Of a DNA stretch of 64,000 nucleotides, positions 51,083 through 60,997 are shown piece after piece. The DNA is from Nereocystis luetkeana (Eukaryota > Sar > Phaeophyceae > Laminariales > Laminariaceae), in assembly GCA_031213475.1 (NCBI GenBank), contig JARUPZ010000005.1, positions 11,293,260-11,357,259 on the forward strand, given 5' to 3'. Numbering within the stretch: position 1 is the stretch's first letter; each line of letters starts with the position of its first letter. The position numbers were made by a program, and so were the translations under genes. The notes below the pieces were generated by a model that was not told the DNA's origin, made no database searches, and worked only from the letters and a program-made list of their open reading frames with translations.

Positions 51083-52266
51083 TCATCGCCGAGCGTTCAG
51101 AATACCGCTAAGGTGTTGAAAGGGGTGCATACACTGTCTGTGGGAGTGTGAATCATCGTGGCTGTTCAAACAGCGAGCTCTGTCTTCGCTGAGGGCGACC
51201 GCGCGGGCGGACGATGAAAGTAGACCACTCCAGAAGGGAGGGACCTCGATCTGAATGGACATGCAAACAGGGTGAACTTCAGCATAGTGGTATTCTTTCA
51301 GGGGCCAGTAGTTGGAAGCGGCGTCAGGCCACGGGTCGAGGCAGTCAGAGATGAATTTGTGGATGTTCATAACAAGCGTATTATTGCGCGACCCCGTCTG
51401 CCAAACAGGCGACTGAGGAAGCGTCCGGCGCTGGCCGCGACCATTTCTGGCCGGCCCGAGCCCCGACGGGGCGGATGACCAAACACTCGTCGAAGAAGCG
51501 GGCGAACAAAAAATATTTTCGCTGTTGATGGCAGGTGACTTATATTCGCGAGAGTCTCAAAAACCAACCACATGGTATCCAAAGTACCAAACGGCCGGAT
51601 ATCGTAGCCAAACCTCGCGGATAGAGCGTGAACACCTAGCTGGAGAACTACTCGTTCACTGTCACCCAAACAACCTCCAAAACAACCTCTACCGCCGGTG
51701 CCAAAACACGCTCACTCCCCGTCGTTGCCGAAACCACCCCTCGAAAGGCACAGCTAAAATCGCAAAAGGGGGTCCCGTTAGGTACGCCGAAATTATTGAA
51801 CTTGGTGTAGCTGCCCCCCGTGTCGGTGCTGCCGAAGTAGTTGCTCAGCAAGCTCAGGAGGAGCGTCAACGCTTCCGATCCCGTCGGTCCTGGTGCGAGG
51901 GCGCGCGACACCTCTGGGAGCTGGTGTTGACCTCCGGAACGAGGCTTTCGCCGCTGCCGTCCGAGGAGGAGCTCGAAGAGTTTGCCTGCGACGTGTCTCT
52001 CCGCTGGCGGTCGCTCCAGTTTCGCCCGTCGCTCGAGCTGTCCTTTCCCTGGCCGCGGTATCGCCGACGTCCAGCCCTGTTCCGCCGAGATTGTACCCAG
52101 GATCGATCGGTACCCTGCCCGCGGCGGGACCTGTCGTAATGGCCGGCCGAGGTTCCTCCTCCTCTCGGGCGACGGGCGTTCCGCCGTGCTCCCCGCGGTG
52201 GATCCTAAAATGGCGCACTAGTACTGCAGAATGGCTGTCGTGTCCGGCGGAACGAGGGAGGTCCAT
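51083..52266 (-). pseudogene. Gypsy Gag with degenerate zinc knuckle
   Basis: Minus-strand pieces: an N-terminal Arg/Thr/Pro-rich frame (52,266-51,793); then LTLLLSLLSNYFGSTDTGGS, YTKFNNFGVPNGTPFCDFSC, AFRGVVSATTGSERVLAP and VVLEVVWVTVNE; then after a frameshift RFGYDIRPFGTLDTMW, LVFETLANISHLPSTAKIFF; then VPPFWSG and RARCLNSHDDSHSHRQCMHP. The last string fits C-x2-C-x4-H-x4-C with the second Cys replaced by Ser. Fold-level role in the family: Gag assembles the particle and the knuckle binds RNA. At least two frameshifts are present, so it is inactive. Confidence 0.6.
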
Positions 52267-52299
52267 GCCCCAGGCAGTCGGGGGGTTCGGGGCTTGAGC

Positions 52300-52947
52300 A
52301 CCGTTCGGTTCCTCGGCCGCCAGTTCTTCGTCCTTCGTGGTAGCTAGCCGCTCGTCATCTGTGTACGGGGAGGTCGAGGTCCACGACGTCCACCCGAGTC
52401 GTGTAGCACGGGAGTAGAGGTGTCTTCTCTCCCGACGAAGGAGAGGCGCCGTACGTCCTCAGGCCGCTGGTAGACCTGGCGGGGCTGGGTGGCTCCTCCC
52501 TTGCTTTTGCTGTCCGTTACATGCTAAGCCGGGGATAGGGGAAACACATCGGGACGGGGGAGAACACCGGGGCAGAGGGGGAAACCGGGGCCGGGGGGGC
52601 GGCATTCGGCGGTACTCAGGGTCGCGTAACGAAGCAGCGGTGGCAGTAGCCGCGGCTCGTGGTTCAGCAACTTGTCCAGCGGGGATCAAGGCATGGCGCG
52701 CCATTCGGCGAGCACTACGAGCGCTTGGGGACGTCACGGTTTGTGCTTGTACTAACACGAAGCGTGTTTGGTACAGGTACGATACCGGTACTGGGGGGGC
52801 TACAAAAAGCATCGTCCCTTCCAACAGCGGGTAAGGTAGGCGCAATACCGAATGCAGGATGCCGTCTTGTGGGCGGGGCGCTGGAAACCATTCACGAGCA
52901 GCCGTCTCGCTCCCTTTAACAGCCGTATCAAAACTTGCAGCTGTACT
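52300..52947. other. Sequence left of the Copia LTR; interrupted by Copia insertion
   Basis: Minus frame 52,459-52,980 (173 codons, Ala/Pro/Arg-rich) and plus frame 52,659-52,919 overlap. Neither shows a motif. The original continuation of this locus is to the right of 57,370, on the other side of the inserted Copia element. Confidence 0.4.
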
Positions 52948-53354
52948 TGTTGGAGTACAGGAGCTGTCGGACGCCTGCACGTGTTACACGCGTGGTCTAC
53001 ATCATGATCGTTGACGAAGAGCAAAACCTGTACTAGTACCATAAACCAAACACAACACACACCAGGTAGGGTCAATACCGTTCTGTCAGAGACCCCACCA
53101 TATAAACCACACACAGGAGGTAAGCCGCACCCAGATTGTCACCGGCTGGCCCACTCACAAATAGACGGGCAGTATCGTTATCATCAAAGCCTGGGTCGTA
53201 TCATTCACATCAGCGGCTGCTCCCGGAGGAGCAGCTCCACCTCTCCATCCTCGAGGAATACTAAATAATGCCCGGATACATAATACGAAACCCCACAATA
53301 TATGAAGCCCCCAATATCCGTAGACCTGTTTCAAGATACCACATACCACAAACA
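52948..53354 (-). repeat. 3' LTR of the Copia element (407 bp)
   Basis: Shares with the other LTR: AGGAGCTGTCGGACGC, CATGATCGTTG, ACACACCAGGTAGGGTCAATA, CCGTTCTGTCAGA, ATCATTCACATCAGC and CATACCACAAACA. It carries the empty site TACTAGTAC, where the other LTR has the MITE. Confidence 0.9.
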
Positions 53355-54059
53355 GCCCCCCTCTTTGGTGCGCGATACGATAGGTCTCGAATATCTTACC
53401 ACCAATTCCCAGGTAAAACGGCAACCCCAAATTGCATCCTCCATGGTTGCCCAGGCAAAACGGCAAAATCCCAAATTCCATATCTCTCAATCTCGATTCT
53501 AGTATAGACCTCGGGAAATATATCAAGACAATAACTCTGGGAAGGGAAAAATCCAACACACGAAAGTTTGTTGGTAAAACAACCCAACAAAATCAATATC
53601 ACCGTCTTCACATATATATCGTACCGCCCGATAGCATCGCCCCCCCTGTTGTGTAGTCTGGAAGAGCAGAACAACAGAACGTCTCTGATGTAGGACATCT
53701 CGAATTGAACTATATTAGCCCCCCTGCTATTAATAGGTGTTCTCTCCGGGAGTATGCAAAAGTCAACAACATACGGCATTTGAATTTGAAAGTACTATGG
53801 ATAGTAGCAATGTTGGGTCTCCTGTACGTTGTGCATACTTAAGCAATAGCCAACGGGTATGGCACGATTCATCAAGACCATCGGCATACCCTATTGGTGT
53901 GTAAACATTACTGAACGCATGAGTACATCTCAAACACATTCTTCATTCCCCTAACAAATTCTGAAGTCGCACGTCAATTCTTCAAATACCTCCCAGAAAC
54001 ATTCCATACAGATCGAAACTCCTACTCGTATCCCACACAATCAAATGCCCCAAAATCCC

Positions 54060-54340
54060 CGTAAAGACAACTCAGTAAATTATTCCACCACAGGCTCATC
54101 ACGAAGTCAAACCCAAAATGAAACTTCTCAGCGGGCAACGGTTAGATGAGAAAATCGGCATCCTGCTCTGCCGACCGTACGTGTTGATCTCAGACCCCCC
54201 CCATTTGACATATGCCTTAGACATCTACATCCAGTAGGGAAAACGATGAAAGTCACTCAACCAGAGACAGACCTCCGGTCAGCACCCTTGCGTGCACGGT
54301 CTACATTCACGTATGAGCTCACTCCAACTGAATTCCACTA
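54060..54340 (-). pseudogene. Copia RNase H relic
   Basis: The minus strand reads VNVDRARKGADRRSVSG at about 54,320-54,270, matching the DADYA.KAADRRSVSG box of the two better-preserved Copia copies. Then AEQDADFLI, a stop, PLPAEKFHF and FVMSLW at about 54,150-54,080, matching the QHADFLTKA...F.FHR...MNMW terminus at 13.8 kb. The intervening catalytic-Glu region is lost or unreadable. This fixes the orientation of the element. Confidence 0.6.
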
Positions 54341-55329
54341 TCTGCGATAGAAAGTCTTCGTTGTGTTACCGAGTACAGCTGCTATGCCCCCCCTGCTCGC
54401 GTAGACGACTAAGAACTAATCATTAAAATGTTGCAATGTCATTATGACTCTAAAATACCTCAGCCATAAAAGAAACAAACTCACGTCCAAACCCCCACAA
54501 TCCCACTTCCTAATCTCCGTCTCCTGCTCCCTACAATACGGATGGGACGCTCGTCTTTCGCCCCGGCTCCATGTTGCCATGACATGGACTACGTCTCGCA
54601 AGGCCGCAGGGTATAGTGGGCAGTATCGGGTGGGTAAGCGTCAGAAATCAAGCCAGTTCGTGCCAGAAACCAAGGTTACTCCTTATATCGAATCACACCA
54701 TTGTACACTATTTCTGAGAGTAGAATCACGCCACCAAAACCCCCCTCATGATTTCAATCAAACCAATAGAGACAAGACAACGCCAATACCGGTTTCTATT
54801 AGTAGTGGTCTTCCTCATATTCAGCTGGGAAATTGGCAACGCAGGTACGTCAGTTTTGCCATTACACCTCGCGGCTTGGGTAGACACAACACTCTGGAAT
54901 CAGGTAGCAGACGTGTTACGATTCCCTCATACCCTCTGGTTAATATACGAGTACGTAGTTTTTGCCATAATTTTATATACCAGGGTATTAGGTATTAGGT
55001 ACACCACGCCTTCCGCGATACTGCACACTCCATGCAGGAACATAAAAGCCAAACACAACGAAAGTACAGCAGCGAAAACAAAAACATATCCAGTCCACTA
55101 ACACTACAATGGGCGACACTGGCAAAATATGACATGCCTGTTTCCCAGGGTCGAACGGGAAATTTCGCTCCACGCTGCTGCTGCTGCTACTGCTAGTCCC
55201 CGCCCCCTCGTTCTTCTCGTCGTTCCGCCCCCCCCAAACCGAGCCAGATCCATCTTCCGACCCACTCGGTACCAGACCCGCCCATATGAGTTTTCCCCGG
55301 TCGAAGGGGCATGTTGACCTCCCCTTCTG

Positions 55330-55720
55330 ACCGGAGTTGCGCACCTCTGACACAGCAACACCAAGCTCCAACACCTCCGGCTCAGCATACCCAAGGCCCA
55401 TCACCCCGGACACAGTAACACAAAGCTTCACGACGTCAGGCTCAGCATCACCGAGCTCCAGCACTTCGGACACAGCAACACCAAGCTCCACCACCTCGGA
55501 CACGGCAACACCAAGCTCCACCAACTCAGGCTTAGCATCACCGAGCTCCACCACATCGGATAAAAAGCAACACCAAGCCCGACCTTGTACACAACAACAA
55601 GTAAGACCACTCTTCCGGATCCACCTACCCCAAGGTCCACCACCTCAGTTCTAGTATCGCCGAGTTCTACCACGTCGGACACAGTAACACCAAGGTCCAC
55701 CACCTCAGGGTAATCCTTCT
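55330..55720 (+). repeat. 30-bp minisatellite inside the Copia element
   Basis: ACAGCAACACCAAGCTCCAC plus CACCTCGG is repeated about twelve times with variants. The plus frame reads as a ten-residue Ser/Thr/Pro unit (DTATPSSTTS, GLASPSSTTS), the minus frame as VVELGVAVSE. The native strand for this element is minus. Confidence 0.75.
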
Positions 55721-56013
55721 GCAGCACAGACGTTACACAATCCTTCTGCAGCACAGACGTTACACGCGGCTTTTCAGCATCATCGAGCTCGTTCAGTGGA
55801 GACTCGTGTCGGCAACTCCACACCACATCGGTCGAATAGCTCGTCGCCGACCTCGTCGCTGTCGGCTCCACCTATGGCTGCTGGGGCGCCGGCGTTTCTG
55901 CCTGCGGCGTACTGTAGTTGTTCGGCGCGTAGACGACCGTGGGCTGGGCAGTGACACACTGCCGGGCCATGCGACCGTGAAAACTTAAGTATTCGCATCA
56001 CGTTTGGGGACAC

Positions 56014-56780
56014 GGCAAATCACATCCCTATACCCTCGGGTGCCACACCGTGCGCACATGTAGAATCCGTCAATTGACGCTCCTACAGGTGAAGGGCACT
56101 CAGGCTGATACCACACGCGATCGGTGTTTCCAGCCGCACCAGTGCACCACTCCAAAGAAGCATGTGGCCGCCGCCGCTGGTGCTACTACTGCTGCTGAGG
56201 CTGCGGCTCTTGCTGCCCTCCGCCTTCATACTGCCGCTGACGCAGACGCAGATCCTACCCTGTACCTCCATACTTCCGCTGATGCTGCTGCTGGTGGTAA
56301 CCCTGGCCTCCACCCCCACGTTGCTGGTGTTGCCCATGCAAGTGCTGCTGCTGAGGCTGAGGCTGTTGCTGCCCTCGGCCTCCATACTGCCGCTGATGAT
56401 GCTGCGGCCGATAACTCTGTCCTCCACCCCAGCGTTGCTGCTGTCGTCCATGAAAATGCTGTAGCTGAGGCTGAGGCTGTTGCTGCCCTCGGCCTCCATA
56501 CTGCCCCTGATGATGCTGCGGCTGATAACTCTGTCCTCCACCCCAGCGTTGCTGCTGTTGTCCATGAAAGTGCTGCAGCTGAGGCTGAGGCTTTTGCTGC
56601 CCTCGGCCTCCATACTGCCGCTGACGATGCTGCTGCTGATAACTCTGGCCTCCACCCCAGCCTTGCTGCTGTTGTCCTCCAAGGTTATAATGCCGATGCT
56701 GCAAGCGCGCGTCAACTCCGTACCGTGCTTCCTGTTGTGCCTCCATACCAAGCAGCTCCTCCATGTGCGGCATACCACCA
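56014..56780 (-). pseudogene. Copia Gag with Gln/Gly-rich repeats and altered zinc knuckle
   Basis: The minus frame 56,255-56,773 has four units of a 38-residue (114-bp) repeat, each like QQQQRWGGGQSYQPQHHQ followed by GQYGGRGQQQPQPQLQHFHG. The composition (Q, G, Y, H, R) resembles prion-like RNA-binding segments. Further on, in another frame, CARCGTRGYRDVIC lies at about 56,056-56,014: it fits C-x2-C-x4-H-x4-C but has Tyr in place of His. The plus strand also has a long Ala/His/Asp-rich frame (56,050-56,916); I prefer minus because it agrees with the RNase H orientation and the knuckle. Confidence 0.5.
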
Positions 56781-56856
56781 CAGACGCACTTGCACTAGTA
56801 GGTGCTCTCCACAGTATACCCCTTCAGCGTCCTCCGGGCCCGGAGTCACGATATCG

Positions 56857-57370
56857 TGTTTCAGTATAGGAGCTGTCGGACGCGAACATAGGTTACACAA
56901 GTGGTCTACACCATGATCGTTGGGGAAGAGCAAAAACAATACTATTACGGGGGGCCATATTTAGCAGGTACAAATATTGTTAATAAAAATGGTTAAACAT
57001 AAAGGTTTTTATGTATACCATAGGTCCTGTTAACTATGGTCCCCCGTGCTAGTACAATATACCAAACACAACACACACCAGGTAGGGTCAATACCGTTCT
57101 GTCAGATACCCCACCACATAAACCATACACAGGAGGCGAACCGCTCCAAGATTGTCACCGGCTGCGCCATTCCCATATAGACGGGAAGTATCGTTACCAT
57201 CAAAGCCTGGGTCGTATCATTCACATCAGCCGCTGCTCCCGGAGGAGCAGCTCCACCCCTCCATCCACGAAGCAAAATAAATAACGCCCCGATACATAAT
57301 ACGAAACCCCACAATGTATGAAACACCCAATATCCGCAGACCTGTAACAAGCTACCGCATACCACAAACA
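56857..57370 (-). repeat. 5' LTR of the Copia element, containing a MITE
   Basis: Pair of 52,948-53,354. The extra 107 bp (104-bp MITE plus duplicated CTA) accounts exactly for the length difference. It lies to the right of the Gag region, as expected for a minus-strand element. Confidence 0.9.
56945..57048 (-). mobile_element. MITE family 2, copy 3 (104 bp), in the LTR
   Basis: Begins TTACGGGGGGCCATA and ends ACTATGGTCCCCCGTG on the plus strand, flanked by CTA at 56,942-56,944 and 57,049-57,051. The other LTR has the uninterrupted sequence TACTAGTAC at this point. The reverse complement matches the 44.4-kb copy throughout (ATACGGGGGACCATAG..., GGACCTATGGTA, TTTAACCATTTTTA, AACAATATTTG). Confidence 0.85.
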
Positions 57371-57394
57371 GTGCTCTAGGTTCCAGCAAAGTCG

Positions 57395-58340
57395 GCGTGG
57401 GTGTGGGCGACGCGTGGGAAAAATATCACGAGTGGCGGTATCGCTCGCGGCTATCCTACGTGTACGATCGAGGTCGGGCAGCAGCGGAATACGAGGCGGA
57501 AAAACAGTCTCAATTACTTTCTCATCTGGCCCAGAAGCAGGTAGATCCGAGGGCGAGGAGCGCAGCTGGGTGGCGTGAAAAACGCTACGTCCAGGTTCGT
57601 CCGACGCTCTCCAGCCCAAAGCAGAAACAGCTGAATCAACGCTCTCAGCGGAGCTAGGTGGCTTGGACGGCAGAAGGCACGAGTGGGGAGTCAAAACTGC
57701 AAAACCCAAGCCTGGCTAGTCACGCGCGCCACGCTCTCCGAAGAGTCCGACACTCTCTGACCCAGAGCAGAAGCAGCTGGGTCAACGCTCTCAGTGGAGC
57801 TAGGTGGCTTGGACGGCTGAGGGCACGAGTGGCGAGTCAAAACTGCAGAACCCAAGACCTGGCTGGTTACGCGCGCCACGCGCTCCGAATAGTCCGACGC
57901 TCTCCGGCCCAGAGCGGAAGCGGCTGTCCCAACGCTCTCAGCGGAGCCAGGTGGCTTGGACGGCAGAGCTCCTTCCGGCGAGCGAGAAAGCCCTGAAAAG
58001 TTTTTGAACGACATCCGTTTGCCGGAAGCTCATCGACCATCGCCTAGGGGCCCCAACCCTGGCTCGTCGTGCAGGCATGCAGTATAAGGCGCGTGGTACA
58101 CGTCTTCGTGGGGCTCCTGCCGAGACACACGCTCGGCGTGGTGGTCTGTTGTACAAGGTGCTCGATCTTCATCAACGAGCCTTGGGAGGTGGGGCACTGA
58201 GGGGGCTTGGGCCTCAGTGTCTCGTCCACCATGATGGGAAGCGGACCGTCCCTACTCATGAGTCTCCATCGTGCAGTGGGTGGAGAAAACTGGCTCAACT
58301 GAAAAAAAAAGCTAAAGCGAAAGAAAAAAAACAGTGACAA
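57395..58340. other. 147-bp tandem repeat and flanking open frames
   Basis: GGTGGCTTGGACGGC recurs at 57,657, 57,803 and 57,950 (periods 146 and 147), each unit with ACGAGTGG(C/G)GAGTCAAAACTGC and CGCGCCACGC. The minus strand reads as a 49-residue PSKPP(G/S)S(A/T)ESV repeat and the plus strand also stays open. To the left, plus frame 57,397-57,657 has EKYHEWRYRSRLSYVYDRGR and EAEKQSQLLSHLAQKQ, a plausible charged helix. To the right, plus frame 58,077-58,337 ends in a Lys-rich tail. No family recognised for any of them. Confidence 0.5.
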
Positions 58341-60990
58341 AAAAAAACTTGTACCGACCAAAAAGCAGAAACTCCTAAGCCGAAGACGCCACTTGTTCTG
58401 ATCATGTACAGTGGGACACCTTGTATCGCTGGACAGGTCTGCCTATTAAGCTGGCACTCGTTGGTGCTCATATGTGTTTTTCGCCTAGCTGATAGAAGAG
58501 TAGCTTTGTTTATTTCGTGCACGACGGAGACTGAGAACACGCTTGGGCCTCTCCGGAAAACCCCTGGTTTTCCACCTAAGATACGATCCCAGTGCCAGAA
58601 CCCAGGTGATCACCGCCAGAACCCAGGTAATTACCGGGCGTTCAACCTCATACAAAGCAGTGCCATAACACAACCCCTTTTTCGAGATGATAACCAAAAC
58701 CACTTCGTATATTCAATAACTAGTATAAACCGCCCAGGTAAATCTCTGGCACGGCAGGCGAAGGTTGAGTTCGTTTCAGTTCATCATTCTTTATCCAACA
58801 GATGCACCAGAAATATGGTAATATCGTCCCCGTTTGGGGTCGTTTCACTAGTTTCACAATATATATGTCGTAACAAACAGTCACTAGCCGTGCGGCATGC
58901 AGAGGAAGACAAATTTCGTACCCAAAACACTAACAAGGAAAACAGACTGGTACCTCTTCTACGACAAGAGCAAATACAATAGAATAGTGATCACCGGCTA
59001 TTGAGCGACTCGAAAACGGTCCATAGGTGAGCTAGCAAATACCGTGTTATACCCTCCAATAGATGAGTCACCAGTCTGTCACATTATACCACGGATAATT
59101 AAATTGGGTTTGACGAGAAACCGACAGAGAAACCGACCGAGAAATCTTCGGTTTCGGTTCGGTTTTGTTGACCGAAACCGACCGACGTCTTGGGGAAATA
59201 CCCATAAACCGACAGAGCCACTTTTCACTTTCGGTTCACATCACTGGTCACCAGCTAACACATAGCAGAATCTGTGGTCTACGAGGTTTCGTTTCTGGGT
59301 TATATTGTTTTCACTAAATAAAGACGCAGATTAGGGCGAGCATTGCTTACACACCAGCCAGAGGCGCTCATTATTCACTGGCCACCGAACATCCTAGCGA
59401 GAATAACATAGTCGATGGCGACGAGTTGATGCGCCAAGAGTTGCAGAAGGCCTTTCTATGTGCTGGAAGCGCTTTGTGCGCTATAGGGAGTACTACTTAG
59501 AGATGCCGGGAAATACGCACCCCGTACGAAACAAGCTACTTTACTTGCAAGGGGACCCAAATGTGTGGAAGCTAAAGTTGGATAGTTGGCACCGCTGGGG
59601 CGTATTATAATATCTAGCCAACTAGTAGATCGCTGGCAACTATTGCTGTAGTCGGCCAACTCACAACCCTCCGTTTTGCCATTGGTCCCGCCTTATTGTG
59701 TTCTTGCTAATTTTATTCATTATTTATATTGTTCTCAAGCTTATAGAGGGTGTTGTGTAGCGTGTGTGGATGACGCGTTCGCTTTGCTTGCTCAATTTCT
59801 GACGCATCCCCTTCGGGGGTGGGGCGCAGTTGACGAACGCAGGAGGGAGACGGCAGACAGAGTAGCAAGGTGATATAACGACTAGTAGGAAGAACCTGGC
59901 TATGCTTCTCCTACCAGAAAGTGTTCAGTCTACCTGGAGGGTGTTTTGTGCTTTGGTTTGCCTGGTACAGTAGTTCTCTTGGCTATCGGTCTTTCTCTGT
60001 ATATTATAGGTAGTGGTGCTGTGCCGTGAGCTCAATACTTTTACGTGTTGTCTGTCACATCCCCTGCAGGTAGGCACTACAATTGTTTCCGTTTAATACA
60101 CGTGCTTCTTTCGATTCGTTTGTGAGTTGTCATCTTCAGGTTGAATCGTCCTTTTCAACCAGCCTCATCCGTACACCCATTGTCCGTCCTGATTCCTTAT
60201 GCTGCAGAGATACTGATTCTGTGGTCACGTAATGCAAGAGGTCAAGGAGGACTAAAGGACTAAATCACTGTGATTTCTCTTCCCACCCGACAATGTGCAG
60301 CATGATCTTCAACCTGGATCACTCATAACTTTCCCGAAAGAAGAAAACCTCGGAAACAAAAGGAAACCCATGCACAAAGTCTACCTCCCTCCTCTGCCAA
60401 CTAAATCCTTCTCTTCTTATCGGAGAGCTCTTTTTTCCAATTTTTCGACATTTTTTTAGAGCAATTTTTCAATCTTCCATAATTTCCTGTTTTTTTTCCA
60501 CAAATATTGGAAGGTTAACGAACTTGATATTTTTGGTTCTGGAGAATTTTTCGAATAGTTAGTGGCAGAATGAATCCGGAAATTGATACATATATATCTC
60601 AAATTACTTCCAAACTTTGGAAATTAGGAAAAAAACGCTCTCCGCTAAGAATGAACCTTAAAACAAAAAACGCAAGTTCATGCGTCAACCAAGTGCAATG
60701 CCAGCGTACAGGGTACGACAACACAACAACACTAGCAAGACCAGACAGTTACAGAAAAAGGCAATAAGACCAAGCGCAACTTCTGAACTGAATGAAAACA
60801 ATGCAAGACGCTGAATGTTCAGAAACGCTGGTAGACGGAACGCATACGTACTCAGGAACGACAGACATCTGCTGCACGGACGAAGCAACACGAAGGAGAA
60901 GAAGACACCGGCAAAATACTTATGTAAGAGCTAGTCGAACGGATAGCTAGCCACAATTCTGATGTCGTTTCTGCATTCGTCTACTACAGC
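58340..60990. other. Unassigned spacer
   Basis: No gene recognised. 59,110-59,240 is rich in AACCGAC(C/A)GAGAAACCG and its complement CGGTTTCGGTT, making an imperfect foldback. 60,430-60,560 is T-rich. The open frames are short and show no motif. Confidence 0.45.
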
Positions 60991-60997
60991 TGTATCA

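Larger units (their letters stand above)
48956..52300 (-). mobile_element. Ty3/Gypsy retroelement remnant with NADAR domain (copy 2)
   Basis: On the minus strand from right to left: Gag (about 52,270-51,400), degenerate zinc knuckle (about 51,150-51,090), linker homologous to window positions 1-900 (50,640-49,720), NADAR (49,700-49,190) and the residues just before the protease (to 48,960). It is truncated before the protease. It supplies the Gag part that the first copy lacks within the window, and it lacks both MITEs. Confidence 0.75.
52948..57370 (-). mobile_element. Ty1/Copia element with both LTRs, internally deleted
   Basis: Direct repeats 52,948-53,354 (407 bp) and 56,857-57,370 (514 bp, or 407 bp once the 107 bp of MITE and its target duplication are removed) both start TGTT and end AACA. 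Flanking 5-mers are GTACT (52,943-52,947) and GTGCT (57,371-57,375), a 5-bp target duplication with one change. Coding remains are on the minus strand, so the right LTR is the 5' one: Q/G-rich Gag (56,200-56,780), zinc knuckle (about 56,014-56,056) and RNase H (54,060-54,340). Only about 3.5 kb lies between the LTRs, so protease, integrase and RT are missing or unrecognisable. Confidence 0.85.

Noticed and set aside
54748-55101. Possible membrane protein (env-like) inside the Copia element
   Set aside because: The hydrophobic stretches are on the strand opposite to the element's coding strand, and no envelope motif is present.
56050-56916. 288-codon Ala/His/Asp-rich plus-strand frame
   Set aside because: It overlaps the Q/G-rich minus frame through the same 114-bp repeat. 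Minus is preferred because RNase H and the zinc-knuckle-like motif are on that strand.
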